Source of the DNA: Roseomonas sp. CECT 9278
GTDB taxonomy: Bacteria; Pseudomonadota; Alphaproteobacteria; Acetobacterales; Acetobacteraceae
Assembly (NCBI RefSeq): GCF_918698155.1
Contig: NZ_CAKKLX010000004.1
Location: 1 to 64,000, forward strand
DNA length: 64,000 nucleotides
Direction of reading: 5' to 3'
Below the pieces are notes generated by a model that was given only the letters and a program-made list of their open reading frames with translations, did not search any database and was not told the origin of the DNA. A program made the position numbers and the translations under genes. Positions 8,457 through 17,225 of the stretch are shown here, in pieces. Every line of letters begins with the position of its first letter. Position 1 is the stretch's first letter.

Positions 8457-9592
8457 AATCCGGCCTGCTGCGCCGTGCCATGCGCCCTTCGGCCTGGCAG
8501 GGCCGCGCGGTGCCCGATGCCGCCGCCATCCTGGGCGCCATCGCCGTGCCGGTGGTGGTGCTGGATGCCGAGGACCGCTTCCGCAGCGCCAATGCCGCGG
8601 CGGAACAGTTCTTCCAGACCTCGATCGCCTCGCTGTCGCAGATGGGGCTGGCTGACCTGCTGCCGCCCGACAGCCGGATCTTCGCGGTGATCGCGCAGGT
8701 GCGGCACCTCGATGCGCGGGTGTCGGACCATGACCTGACACTGGACAGCCCGCGCCTGTCGCGCCGCGGCGTCACGGTCCATGCCGCGCCGCTGCCCGAA
8801 TTGCCGGGCGGCGTGGTGCTGACGCTGCAGGATGGCTCGACAGCGCAGATGCTCGATCGGCAGTTGAACTTCCGCGGTGCGGCGCGCGGTGCCTCGGCCA
8901 TGGCGGCGATGCTCGCCCACGAAGTCAAGAACCCGCTCTCGGGCATTCGCGGCGCGGCGCAGTTGCTCGAACAATCCGCCGCCAATGACGGCGACCGCGA
9001 ATTGTGCCAGCTGGTGCAGGACGAGACCGACCGCATCCGCGACCTGGTCGACCGCTTCGACATGTTCTCCGAACGTCCGGTCGAGCTCGGCCCGGTGAAT
9101 ATCCACCAGGTGCTGGACCACGTGCGGCGGATCGCCGCGACCGGCTTCGCCGCCCATCTGCGGCTGGCCGAGGACTACGACCCGTCGCTGCCGCCGGTCT
9201 GGGGCAATCGCGACCTGTTGGTGCAGATCCTGCTCAACCTGGTGAAGAATGCGGCGGAAGCGGTTGATCCGCTGGCCGGCGAGATCGTGCTGACCACCGC
9301 CTATCACCATGGCGTGCGGATCGCCGTGCCCGGTTCCCCCGACCGCGTGCACCTGCCTTTGCAGATCAGCGTGCGCGACAACGGCCCGGGCATCGCCGAC
9401 GAGATCCGCGGCACGCTTTTTGAACCCTTCGTCAGCACGAAGCGGGGCGGACAGGGGCTCGGCCTCGCGCTCGTCGCGAAGTTGGTCGCGGACCAGGGGG
9501 GGTTGATCGAATGCGACAGTCGCCCCGGCAGGACCGTGTTCCGGCTTTCGATGCCCACCCCACCGCCGGGAAGCTTCGGGACCGCCCAATGA
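8453..9592 (+). CDS. ntrB: nitrogen regulation sensor kinase NtrB
   Basis: 379 aa, cytosolic. A PAS domain (about 25-125) is followed by the HisKA helix with H156 in [11 protein letters not shown], then an HATPase domain with N-box [16 protein letters not shown] and GLGLAL. NtrB phosphorylates or dephosphorylates NtrC according to PII protein and glutamine status. It is overlapped by 4 nt at both ends (dusB stop and ntrC start), so translation of the three genes is probably coupled. Confidence 0.95.
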   Translation: MKSGLLRRAMRPSAWQGRAVPDAAAILGAIAVPVVVLDAEDRFRSANAAAEQFFQTSIASLSQMGLADLLPPDSRIFAVIAQVRHLDARVSDHDLTLDSPRLSRRGVTVHAAPLPELPGGVVLTLQDGSTAQMLDRQLNFRGAARGASAMAAMLAHEVKNPLSGIRGAAQLLEQSAANDGDRELCQLVQDETDRIRDLVDRFDMFSERPVELGPVNIHQVLDHVRRIAATGFAAHLRLAEDYDPSLPPVWGNRDLLVQILLNLVKNAAEAVDPLAGEIVLTTAYHHGVRIAVPGSPDRVHLPLQISVRDNGPGIADEIRGTLFEPFVSTKRGGQGLGLALVAKLVADQGGLIECDSRPGRTVFRLSMPTPPPGSFGTAQ

Positions 9593-11031
9593 CTGACGCG
9601 CGCACCATCCTCATCGCCGACGACGACCGCGCCATCCGCACGGTGCTCAGCCAGGCGCTGGGGCGCTCCGGCTACCAGGTCCGCGCCACCTCCTCCGCCG
9701 CCACGCTGTGGCGCTGGGTCGAGGATGGCGAGGGCGACCTCGTCATCACCGACGTCGTGATGCCCGACGAGAACGGGCTCGACCTGGTGCCGCGCATCCG
9801 CCGCGTGCGCCCGGAGCTGCGCGTGGTGGTGATGAGCGCGCAATCGACCTTCGCCACCGCCATCAAGGCGACCCAGCGCGGCGCCTTCGAATACCTGCCC
9901 AAGCCCTTCGACCTGAAGGAATTGCTGGCGGTTGTCGAACGCGCCCTGGCCGCGCCGCCCAGCGCGGTCGCGGCCAGCGAGGATGGCGAGGGCGAGAAGC
10001 TGCCGCTGGTCGGGCGCAGCGCGGCGATGCAGGAGATCTACCGCACCGTCGCGCGGCTGACGACCACCGACCTCACCACCATGATCACCGGCGAGAGCGG
10101 CACCGGCAAGGAACTGGTCGCGCGCGCCCTGCACGACTACGGCAAGCGCCGCGCCGGCCCCTTCATCGCCATCAACATGGCCGCCATCCCGCGCGAACTG
10201 ATCGAGGCCGAATTGTTCGGCCATGAACGCGGCGCCTTCACCGGCGCGCTGAACCGCGGCATCGGCCGCTTCGAACAGGCCGCCGGCGGCACGCTGTTCC
10301 TGGATGAGATCGGCGACATGCCGCCCGAGGCGCAGACCCGCCTGCTGCGCGTGCTGCAGGAAGGCGAGTTCACCACGGTCGGCGGCCGCCAGCCGATCAA
10401 GGCCAATGTCCGCATCGTCGCCGCCACCCATCGCGACCTGCGGCAATTGATCCGCCAGGGCCTGTTCCGCGAGGACCTGTTCTACCGCCTGAACGTGGTG
10501 CCGATCCGCCTGCCGCCGCTGCGCGAGCGCATGGAGGACATCCCGCTGCTGGCGCGCCATTTCCTCGACCGTGCGCGGCTGGCTGGCCTGCCGTCGAAGC
10601 AGCTTTCCGCCGAGGCGATGGACGCGCTGAAGGGCCATGCCTGGCCGGGCAATGCGCGCGAGCTCGAGAACCTGATGCGCCGCCTGGCCGCGCTCTACCC
10701 GCAGGAAGTCATCGGCGCCGATGCCGTGGCCGCCGAGCTGGCCGAGGCCGTGCAGCCCGCCGGTCCCGATGGCCAAACCATGCCCGCCACGCTGGAACAG
10801 GCGGTCGAACGCCACCTGGCGACCTTCATGGCCGCCCACAAGGACGGCATGCCGGTGCGCGACCTGTACGAACGCGTGCTGGCCGAGGTCGAGCGCCCGC
10901 TGCTGCGCCTGGCGCTGGGGGCGACCCGCGGCAACCAGATCAAGGCGGCGGCGATGCTGGGGCTGAACCGGAACACGCTGCGCAAGAAGATCCGGGAATT
11001 GGAACTGCCGGTGGTGCGCGGATTGTCCTGA
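9589..11031 (+). CDS. ntrC: nitrogen regulator NtrC (sigma-54 activator)
   Basis: 480 aa. The receiver domain carries phospho-acceptor D55 ([10 protein letters not shown]). The AAA+ domain has Walker A GESGTGKE (from G168), an intact sigma-54-contacting GAFTGA (215-220) and Walker [10 protein letters not shown]. The C-terminal Fis-type helix-turn-helix ends in [15 protein letters not shown]. It activates nitrogen-assimilation promoters with RpoN. The ATG at 9589 overlaps the ntrB stop and gives the standard receiver N-terminus. Confidence 0.96.
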   Translation: MTDARTILIADDDRAIRTVLSQALGRSGYQVRATSSAATLWRWVEDGEGDLVITDVVMPDENGLDLVPRIRRVRPELRVVVMSAQSTFATAIKATQRGAFEYLPKPFDLKELLAVVERALAAPPSAVAASEDGEGEKLPLVGRSAAMQEIYRTVARLTTTDLTTMITGESGTGKELVARALHDYGKRRAGPFIAINMAAIPRELIEAELFGHERGAFTGALNRGIGRFEQAAGGTLFLDEIGDMPPEAQTRLLRVLQEGEFTTVGGRQPIKANVRIVAATHRDLRQLIRQGLFREDLFYRLNVVPIRLPPLRERMEDIPLLARHFLDRARLAGLPSKQLSAEAMDALKGHAWPGNARELENLMRRLAALYPQEVIGADAVAAELAEAVQPAGPDGQTMPATLEQAVERHLATFMAAHKDGMPVRDLYERVLAEVERPLLRLALGATRGNQIKAAAMLGLNRNTLRKKIRELELPVVRGLS

Positions 11032-11049
11032 CCATGTACAGGCCCTGAC

Positions 11050-13377
11050 ATGATGGGCCTGTTCCACCGCCGCGCCGCCGGCCGCCCCGGATCGCGCGCC
11101 GCACAGCCGCCGGGGCCGATCGCCGGCGAAGCCACCGCGCCCGGCTCCTGGGGCCGGCGCCTCGGCGACGCGCTGCTGGGGCCGAGCGCCACCATCGGCA
11201 TGGCCTTGCTCGCGCTGGTGCTGGGCATCGCGACCTTCGCGGTGCTGTCGGGCGGCACGCCGCTCGGGCCGACCTCGCCGGGGCAGGTGGTCGGGATCAT
11301 CCTGGCGAACCTGGCCGTGCTGCTGCTGCTGGCGGCGTCGCTGGTGGCGCGCGTGGTACGGATGTGGGTGGAGCGGCGGCGCGGGTCGGCCGGGTCACGC
11401 CTGCATGTGCGCCTGGTGCTGCTGTTCGGCGTGGTGGCGGTCGGGCCGTCGATCCTGGTGGCGGGCTTCGCCGCGCTGTTCTTCAACCTCGGCATCCAGT
11501 CCTGGTTCAGTGACCGGGTGCGGGACACGCTGGAGGCCTCGCTGGTGGCCTCGCGCGCCTATCTGGAGGAACACCGCAACACCATCCGCGCCGACATTCT
11601 GGCGATGGCGAACGACCTGAACCGCGCCGCACCCGTGCTGCTGCCGGAAAACGGGATCGCCTTCGCCCGGCTGCTGGCGACCCATACGGCGATCCGCGGG
11701 CTGACCGATTCGCTGGTGGTGGAACCGACGCTGGGGCAGGTGGTGGCCTCGGCCGGGCTGACCACCGGGGCGGTGGTGGACGTGCCGCCATCCTGGGCGC
11801 TGGAGGCGGCGCGCGCCGGCGAGGTGGTGGTGCTGCCGAGCGAATCCGGCGAGGGGCGCGTGCGCGCCATGGTGCAGCTCAACATCGCCCCGGGGCTGCT
11901 GCTGATGATCAGCCGGCCGGTCGATCCGGGCGTGCTCGACCACATGCGGACCACGGAACTCGCCTTCCAGGAATACGACCGGCTGGACCGCAATCGGGGC
12001 GATTTGCAGATCACCTTCGTGCTGATCTTCGCCATCGCGACGCTGCTGGTGCTGCTGGGGGCGGTGCTGCTGGGGCTGCTGATCGCCAACCGGATCGCGC
12101 GGCCCATTTCGCGGCTGATCACCGCGGCGGAACGCGTGCGCGCCGGCGACCTCGGCACCCGCGTGCAGGAAGGCGAGGCGGATGACGAGGTCGCCTCCCT
12201 GTCGCGCGCCTTCAACCGCATGACCAGCCAATTGGGCGCGCAGCGCGGCGAGTTGATGGAGGCGTACCGCCAGATCGACGAACGCCGGCGCTTCACGGAA
12301 ACCGTGCTGTCGGGTGTGACCGCCGGCGTGATCGGCCTCGATGCGGAGGGGCGGGTGAACCTGCCCAACCGGTCGGCCTCGGCGCTGCTGGGGGTGGATC
12401 TCGATGCCGCGATCGGCCTGCCGCTGGCCGGTGTCGCGCCGGAATTCGCGCCCCTGATCGATGCCGCGCGCGCCACGCCCGACCGCCCGCAGACCGCCGA
12501 GATCCGGTCCGGCCAGCCCAATGCGCGCCGCACCTTCATCGCCCGCCTGGGCGCCGAGATGCAGGGCGGGCGGGTCGAGGGCTACGTGCTGACCTTCGAC
12601 GACATCACCGAATTGCTGAGCGCGCAGCGCAAGGCCGCCTGGGCCGATGTGGCGCGGCGCATCGCGCATGAGATCAAGAACCCGCTGACGCCGATCCAGC
12701 TTTCGGCCGAACGGCTCAAGCGCCGCTACCTCAAGCAGATCACCGACGACCCCGATACCTTCCGCCAGTGCACCGACACCATCGTGCGCCAGGTCGGCGA
12801 TATCGGGCGGATGGTCGATGAATTCTCAGCTTTCGCGCGCATGCCCCAGCCGGTGATCTTTCCCGAGGACCCCAACCGCCTGCTGCGCGACGCGCTGGTT
12901 CTGCAGCGCGACGCCCACCCTGAGATCACCTACGCGACGCAGTTCGCCGACCCCGCGCCGATGATCCCCTGCGACCGCCGCCTGATCGGCCAGGCACTGA
13001 CCAACCTGCTGCAGAACGCCGCCGACGCGGTGGCGATGCGCGCCGCCGAGGGCGCCGGGCGGATCGAGGCCAGCGTCACCGCGACCGCCGAGCAGGTCGC
13101 CATCGCGGTCGCCGATGACGGAGTCGGGCTTCCCAAGGAGGAGGACCGCGACCGCCTGACCGAGCCCTATGTCACTCACAAGACGAAGGGAACCGGGCTC
13201 GGCCTTGCCATCGTCAAGAAGATCATGGAGGACCATGGCGGGAAGCTTGTTCTGGAAGACCGGGAAGACGGCCCCGGCGCCCGGGTCACGCTGATCATCC
13301 CCGTCCGTGCGACGGCGGAGGTCACGGCAGACCCGACCAGGGCGGGCGAGGGAGCGAAGGTCGCGCATGGCGCATGA
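11050..13377 (+). CDS. ntrY: membrane sensor kinase NtrY
   Basis: 775 aa. Three N-terminal membrane helices (about 49-70, 80-103, 118-147) precede a periplasmic segment of about 170 residues. A fourth helix (about 318-345) leads into a HAMP linker, a PAS domain and a kinase core with H540 in IAHEIKNPLTP, then HATPase motifs ending in GTGLGLAIVKKI. NtrY pairs with NtrX in nitrogen and redox regulation in alphaproteobacteria. The gene follows ntrC by 18 nt and its 3' end overlaps ntrX by 11 nt. Confidence 0.95.
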   Translation: MMGLFHRRAAGRPGSRAAQPPGPIAGEATAPGSWGRRLGDALLGPSATIGMALLALVLGIATFAVLSGGTPLGPTSPGQVVGIILANLAVLLLLAASLVARVVRMWVERRRGSAGSRLHVRLVLLFGVVAVGPSILVAGFAALFFNLGIQSWFSDRVRDTLEASLVASRAYLEEHRNTIRADILAMANDLNRAAPVLLPENGIAFARLLATHTAIRGLTDSLVVEPTLGQVVASAGLTTGAVVDVPPSWALEAARAGEVVVLPSESGEGRVRAMVQLNIAPGLLLMISRPVDPGVLDHMRTTELAFQEYDRLDRNRGDLQITFVLIFAIATLLVLLGAVLLGLLIANRIARPISRLITAAERVRAGDLGTRVQEGEADDEVASLSRAFNRMTSQLGAQRGELMEAYRQIDERRRFTETVLSGVTAGVIGLDAEGRVNLPNRSASALLGVDLDAAIGLPLAGVAPEFAPLIDAARATPDRPQTAEIRSGQPNARRTFIARLGAEMQGGRVEGYVLTFDDITELLSAQRKAAWADVARRIAHEIKNPLTPIQLSAERLKRRYLKQITDDPDTFRQCTDTIVRQVGDIGRMVDEFSAFARMPQPVIFPEDPNRLLRDALVLQRDAHPEITYATQFADPAPMIPCDRRLIGQALTNLLQNAADAVAMRAAEGAGRIEASVTATAEQVAIAVADDGVGLPKEEDRDRLTEPYVTHKTKGTGLGLAIVKKIMEDHGGKLVLEDREDGPGARVTLIIPVRATAEVTADPTRAGEGAKVAHGA

Positions 13378-14785
13378 GATCCTGATCGTCGACGACGAAC
13401 CGGACATCCGGACGCTCATCGAGGGCATCCTGTCCGACGAAGGCTACGAGACCCGCCAGGCGCACAACTCCGATTCGGCGATCGCCGCCTTCCGCGCGCG
13501 CCGCCCCTCGCTCGTGATCCTGGATATCTGGCTGCAGAATTCGCGCCTGGATGGGCTCGGCATCCTGGAGGCCCTGCATGTCGAGGAACCGCACGTCCCG
13601 GTCATCATGATCTCCGGCCACGGCACCATCGAGACCGCGGTGCAGGCGATCCAGCAGGGCGCCTACGACTTCATCGAGAAGCCGTTCAAATCCGACCGGC
13701 TGCTGCTGCTGGTCTCGCGCGCGCTGGAAGCCGCCAAGCTGAAGCGCGAGAACAGCGAGCTGCGCCTGCGCGCGGGGCCGGAGACCGACCTGCTGGGCGG
13801 GTCGGGCCCGGTCGCGCAATTGCGCGGCGCGATCGAGAAGGTCGCACCCACCGGGTCGCGCGTGCTGATCACCGGCCCGGCCGGGGCGGGCAAGGAAGTG
13901 GCGGCGCGCATGATCCATGCGCGGTCGCGCCGCGCCGACGGCCCCTTCCTGGTGCTGAACTGCGCCACGCTGAACCCGTCGCGCTTCGAGGAAGAACTGT
14001 TTGGCATCGAGGCCGGTACCGATGCCTCCGCCCAGCCGCGCCGCGCCGGCGTGCTGGAACGCGCCCATGGCGGCACGCTGCTGTTGGACGAGATCGCCGA
14101 CATGCCGCTGGAGACCCAGGGCAAGATCGTGCGCGCGCTGCAGGAACAAGGCTTCGAGCGCATCGGCGGCGGCACGCGGGTGAAGGTGGATGTGCGCGTG
14201 TTGTCCACCACCAATCGCGACCTGACCGCCGAGATCGCCGCCGGGCGCTTCCGCGAGGACCTGTACTACCGCCTGGCGGTGGTGCCGCTGCGCGTGCCCG
14301 CGCTGCGCGAACGGCGCGAGGACGTGCCGATGCTCGCGCGCCACTTCATGGGCCGCTCCACCGAGACCACGGGCATGCCGCGGCGCGAGCTCAGCGAGGA
14401 TGCGCTGGCCGCCATGCAGGCCTATGACTGGCCCGGCAATGTGCGGGAATTGCGCAACCTGATCGACTGGCTGCTCATCATGGCGCCGGGCGAGCCGCGC
14501 GAGGCGATCCGCCCCGACATGCTGCCGCCTCAGGTCGGCGCCGCGGCGCCCGCGGTGCTGAAGCTCGACCGCAGTTCCGAGATCATGACCCTGCCGCTGC
14601 GCGAGGCGCGCGAGCTGTTCGAACGCCAGTACCTGGAAGCGCAGCTGCTGCGTTTCGGCGGCAATATCTCCCGCACCGCGAATTTCGTCGGCATGGAGCG
14701 CAGCGCCCTGCACCGGAAGCTGAAATTCCTCGGCGTGCAGGCCGAGGACCGCGCCAGCCCGGCCGGCACCGTCGGCAACGCCTGA
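13367..14785 (+). CDS. ntrX: response regulator NtrX
   Basis: 472 aa. The receiver domain has D53 (VILDIWLQ). The AAA+ domain keeps Walker A GPAGAGKE (from G170) and Walker B TLLLDEIAD, and a Fis-type helix-turn-helix ends the protein. The sigma-54-contacting GAFTGA loop is missing: around 209-230 the sequence reads IEAGTDASAQPRRAG. NtrX may therefore act without sigma-54, a trait also reported for other alphaproteobacterial NtrX proteins. The ATG at 13367 is used because it gives the typical MAHEILIVDDE start inside the ntrY end. Confidence 0.94.
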   Translation: MAHEILIVDDEPDIRTLIEGILSDEGYETRQAHNSDSAIAAFRARRPSLVILDIWLQNSRLDGLGILEALHVEEPHVPVIMISGHGTIETAVQAIQQGAYDFIEKPFKSDRLLLLVSRALEAAKLKRENSELRLRAGPETDLLGGSGPVAQLRGAIEKVAPTGSRVLITGPAGAGKEVAARMIHARSRRADGPFLVLNCATLNPSRFEEELFGIEAGTDASAQPRRAGVLERAHGGTLLLDEIADMPLETQGKIVRALQEQGFERIGGGTRVKVDVRVLSTTNRDLTAEIAAGRFREDLYYRLAVVPLRVPALRERREDVPMLARHFMGRSTETTGMPRRELSEDALAAMQAYDWPGNVRELRNLIDWLLIMAPGEPREAIRPDMLPPQVGAAAPAVLKLDRSSEIMTLPLREARELFERQYLEAQLLRFGGNISRTANFVGMERSALHRKLKFLGVQAEDRASPAGTVGNA

Positions 14786-14800
14786 ACAGGACGCGCCCGC

Positions 14801-15673
14801 ATGTCCCGCATCGCCTATGTGAACGGCCGCTACCTTCCGCAACCCGATGCGAGCGTGAACATCGAGGATCGCGGCTACCAGTTCGGCGACGGCATCTACG
14901 AGGTCGTCCACCTGTTCGACGGGCGCTATATCGACGAGGACCTGCACCTCGACCGGCTGGAACGTTCCTTGCGCGAAATCCGGCTGCCCATGCCGATGGC
15001 GCGCGCCGCACTTCGCCTGGTGCTGCGGGAAGTGGCGCGGCGCAATCGCGTGACCGAGGGGCTGCTGTACATGCAGGTGACGCGCGGCGTGGCCCGGCGC
15101 GACCATGCCTTCCCGACCACGCCGGTGGCACCCGCGCTGGTGGTGACCATCAAGCGCATCCCGCCTTATCCGACCGATATCGACCGCTGGGGGGCGTCTG
15201 TCATCACCGCGCCGGACCTGCGCTGGGCGCGCTGCGACATCAAGACCGTGAACCTGCTGCCCAATTGCCTGGCCCGCCAGGCGGCGCGCGAACAGGGCGC
15301 GATCGAGGCCGTGCTGTTCAACCCCGAGACCAGCATGGTCACCGAGGGGGCCGCGACGTCCTTCTGGATCGTGGACGAACATGGCGTGATCCGCGTGCGC
15401 CACCTCGATGATGCCATCCTGCCCGGCTGCACCCGCGCGGCGCTGATCGCGGAATTGCAGCAGGCCGGCATCGCGGTCGAGCTGCGCGAATTCTCGCTCG
15501 ATGAAATGAAGCGCGCGCGCGAGGCCTTCATCACCTCCGCCACCTCCTTCGTGAAGCCGATCCTGAAGATCGACGGCGCGCCGGTCGGCGACGGCAAGGT
15601 CGGCCCGGTGGTGCGGCAGCTGTTCGACATCTTCGCCCGCCACGTGAAGGGCGGCATGAAGAACGCGGCGTGA
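14801..15673 (+). CDS. dat: D-amino-acid transaminase (class IV aminotransferase)
   Basis: 290 aa, full length for PLP fold-type IV enzymes. The PLP lysine is K148 in DIKTVNLLPN, and EGAATSFWIV forms the phosphate-binding region. It exchanges amino groups between D-amino acids and 2-oxo acids, making D-Ala or D-Glu for peptidoglycan, though branched-chain or aminodeoxychorismate lyase-like activity cannot be excluded. A dat-like gene between ntrX and hfq is a recurring alphaproteobacterial arrangement. Its TGA overlaps the GTG of the next gene. Confidence 0.88.
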   Translation: MSRIAYVNGRYLPQPDASVNIEDRGYQFGDGIYEVVHLFDGRYIDEDLHLDRLERSLREIRLPMPMARAALRLVLREVARRNRVTEGLLYMQVTRGVARRDHAFPTTPVAPALVVTIKRIPPYPTDIDRWGASVITAPDLRWARCDIKTVNLLPNCLARQAAREQGAIEAVLFNPETSMVTEGAATSFWIVDEHGVIRVRHLDDAILPGCTRAALIAELQQAGIAVELREFSLDEMKRAREAFITSATSFVKPILKIDGAPVGDGKVGPVVRQLFDIFARHVKGGMKNAA

Positions 15674-16077
15674 GCACCACCAACGCCGAGGTGATCCGCG
15701 CCTTCTACGCCGAGTTGTGGGAGGCCGCGGACCTGTCGCGGCTGCCCGCCCTGATGCACGAGGACGTCGCCTTCCAGGGCACCTTCGGCCAGACCATGCG
15801 CGGCCACGAGGCCTTCGGCGCCTATGTCCGGTCTGTCCGTCATGCCTTCTCGACCTATCGCTGCGCTGTGCTGGACCTGCTGGTGGATGGCGATCGCGTG
15901 GCGGCGCGGGTTCGCTTCTCCGGCACGCATGACGCCGGCCCCTTCCTGGACCATCCGCCGAGCGGGCGCGAACTGGCCTGGGAGGGCGTGGGGTTCTTCG
16001 CGCTGGATGCCGGGCGCATCCGCCATTTGTGGGTGATGGGGGACATGCTGGGCCTGCTGAACCAGTTGAAGTCATGA
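15670..16077 (+). CDS. SnoaL-like / NTF2-fold ester-cyclase-type protein
   Basis: 135 aa with the SnoaL-like pattern: an N-terminal helix (VIRAFYAELW), then a beta-sheet with HEDVAFQGTFG, GDRVAARVRFSGTH and a final IRHLWVMGD. Such NTF2-fold proteins act as small enzymes or binding proteins; no substrate can be assigned. It starts with GTG overlapping the dat stop. Its own TGA overlaps an ATG that opens a tandem mini-ORF relay in front of the next gene. Confidence 0.75.
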   Translation: MSTTNAEVIRAFYAELWEAADLSRLPALMHEDVAFQGTFGQTMRGHEAFGAYVRSVRHAFSTYRCAVLDLLVDGDRVAARVRFSGTHDAGPFLDHPPSGRELAWEGVGFFALDAGRIRHLWVMGDMLGLLNQLKS

Positions 16078-16140
16078 CGCGGCCTGCCGAGGTGCTGCGA
16101 TGACGCGGCCCGCCGAGGTGCTGCGATGACGCGGCCTGCC
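16074..16140 (+). repeat. 26-bp tandem duplication of a start region, forming two 9-codon mini-ORFs
   Basis: Units start at 16074, 16100 and 16126, the last being partial and forming the true start of the HAD gene. Each of the first two encodes M-T-R-P-A-E-V-L-R-stop. The first ATG overlaps the upstream gene's TGA and each mini-ORF's TGA overlaps the next ATG. Each unit also carries a GAGGTG ribosome-binding site. The period is not a multiple of three, so the copies lie in different frames. Confidence 0.85.
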
Positions 16141-16776
16141 GCGATCCTGTGGGACTGGGACAACACCCTGGTCGATGGCTGGGCGGCCATCCAGGCCGGG
16201 CTGAACGCCGCCTTCCGCGCCTTCGACCTGCCGGAATGGGACCGCGCGACGGTGCTGTCCCGGGTCCGCAAGTCGCTGCCCGAATCCTTCCCCCCGATGT
16301 TCGGCGCAGAATGGGAACGCGCGCGGGACATCTTCTACGCGCAGGTGCGCGCCTGCCACCTCGATGTGCTGCTGCCCATGCCCGGCGCGGTCGCGGCCAT
16401 CGCCGCCGCGGGCGCCATCGCGCCGCAGGCCGTGGTGTCCAACAAGCAGGGCGCGCTGCTGCGCGCGGAAGCGGCGCATCTGGGATGGGCGCCGCGTTTC
16501 GGCACGCTTGTCGGCGCCGGGGATGCCAGCGCCGACAAGCCCGCCGCCGCGCCGCTGCTGCTGGCGCTGGAACGCCTCGGCGTGCCGGCCTCCGATCGGG
16601 TCTGGTACATCGGCGACACCGTGCTCGACATGCAGGCGGCGCGCGCCGCCGGCTGCCGCGCCGTGCTGCTGGGCGACGCATCGCATGACGGTGGCGTGAA
16701 CGCTGCCACGCCCGATGCGGTCTTCGCCGACGGCCATGCGCTGGAAGCGCATCTGCTTTCCCTTGCCAAGCCGTAG
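16126..16776 (+). CDS. HAD-family hydrolase (phosphoglycolate phosphatase-like)
   Basis: 216 aa. The nucleophile motif I is ILWDWDNTLVDG, with D10 as nucleophile and D12 as acid/base. Motif II (VVSNKQG), the motif III Lys (SADKPAAAPL) and motif IV (YIGDTVLDMQAA) are all present. The cap is alpha-helical as in Gph-like enzymes, so a small phosphoester substrate is likely but unknown. The start is set by the family N-terminus and by the GAGGTG located 5 nt before the ATG. The two upstream mini-ORFs duplicate its first five codons. Confidence 0.88.
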   Translation: MTRPAAILWDWDNTLVDGWAAIQAGLNAAFRAFDLPEWDRATVLSRVRKSLPESFPPMFGAEWERARDIFYAQVRACHLDVLLPMPGAVAAIAAAGAIAPQAVVSNKQGALLRAEAAHLGWAPRFGTLVGAGDASADKPAAAPLLLALERLGVPASDRVWYIGDTVLDMQAARAAGCRAVLLGDASHDGGVNAATPDAVFADGHALEAHLLSLAKP

Positions 16777-16832
16777 CGGGGCGGGGAAACTCGACACACC
16801 GGCGGCCGGAAATGGTTTTCGCCGGTCCGTTG

Positions 16833-16882
16833 TCCGGTCGGTGACCGGCAAGAACAGTCCGGCCGGTGGCCGGCAAGAACAG
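16833..16882. repeat. 25-bp tandem direct repeat upstream of hfq
   Basis: Two adjacent copies (16833-16857 and 16858-16882) share the form TCCGGYCGGTGRCCGGCAAG plus AACAG and differ at two bases. They occupy the hfq leader, and the second runs into the AGAAGGA ribosome-binding site. Each copy contains a small CCGG-rich inverted repeat (CCGGYCGGTGRCCGG), so they may form two similar hairpins in the mRNA leader. Confidence 0.7.
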
Positions 16883-16895
16883 AAGGACCGGGCTC

Positions 16896-17225
16896 ATGGC
16901 CGCGGAGAAGTCCCAGAACGTGCAGGACGTGTTCCTGAACCACGTTCGCAAATCGAAAACCCCCGTGACGATCTTCCTGGTGAACGGCGTGAAGCTGCAG
17001 GGAATCATCACCTGGTTCGACAATTTCTCGGTGCTGCTGCGCCGCGATGGCCACACGCAGCTCGTCTACAAGCACGCGATCAGCACGGTGATGCCCGGCG
17101 CGCCCATCATGCTGTTCGACGCGGCGGCGGCCGGGCAGGGCGCGGCGGCGCCGGCCGGTGCGGCCGCACCGTCCGAGACGCGCATGACCCTGGCGCGCGA
17201 GGTGGCTCCTGGCGGCAACGACTGA
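16896..17225 (+). CDS. hfq: RNA chaperone Hfq
   Basis: 109 aa. The Sm fold is complete: an N-terminal helix ([14 protein letters not shown]), Sm1 strands with [16 protein letters not shown], and the Sm2 YKHAIST motif (58-64) that binds U-rich RNA. The C-terminal tail of about 40 residues is Ala/Gly/Pro-rich and longer than in many alphaproteobacterial Hfq proteins of about 80 aa. AGAAGGA lies 8 nt before the ATG. hflX follows at once, its probable start inside the last codons of hfq. Confidence 0.96.
   Translation: MAAEKSQNVQDVFLNHVRKSKTPVTIFLVNGVKLQGIITWFDNFSVLLRRDGHTQLVYKHAISTVMPGAPIMLFDAAAAGQGAAAPAGAAAPSETRMTLAREVAPGGND

Noticed and set aside
13322..17056. Minus-strand open frame of 1244 codons
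   Set aside because: Antisense to ntrX, dat, the SnoaL-like and HAD genes, which carry full family motifs. Long stop-free shadows are expected at this GC content.
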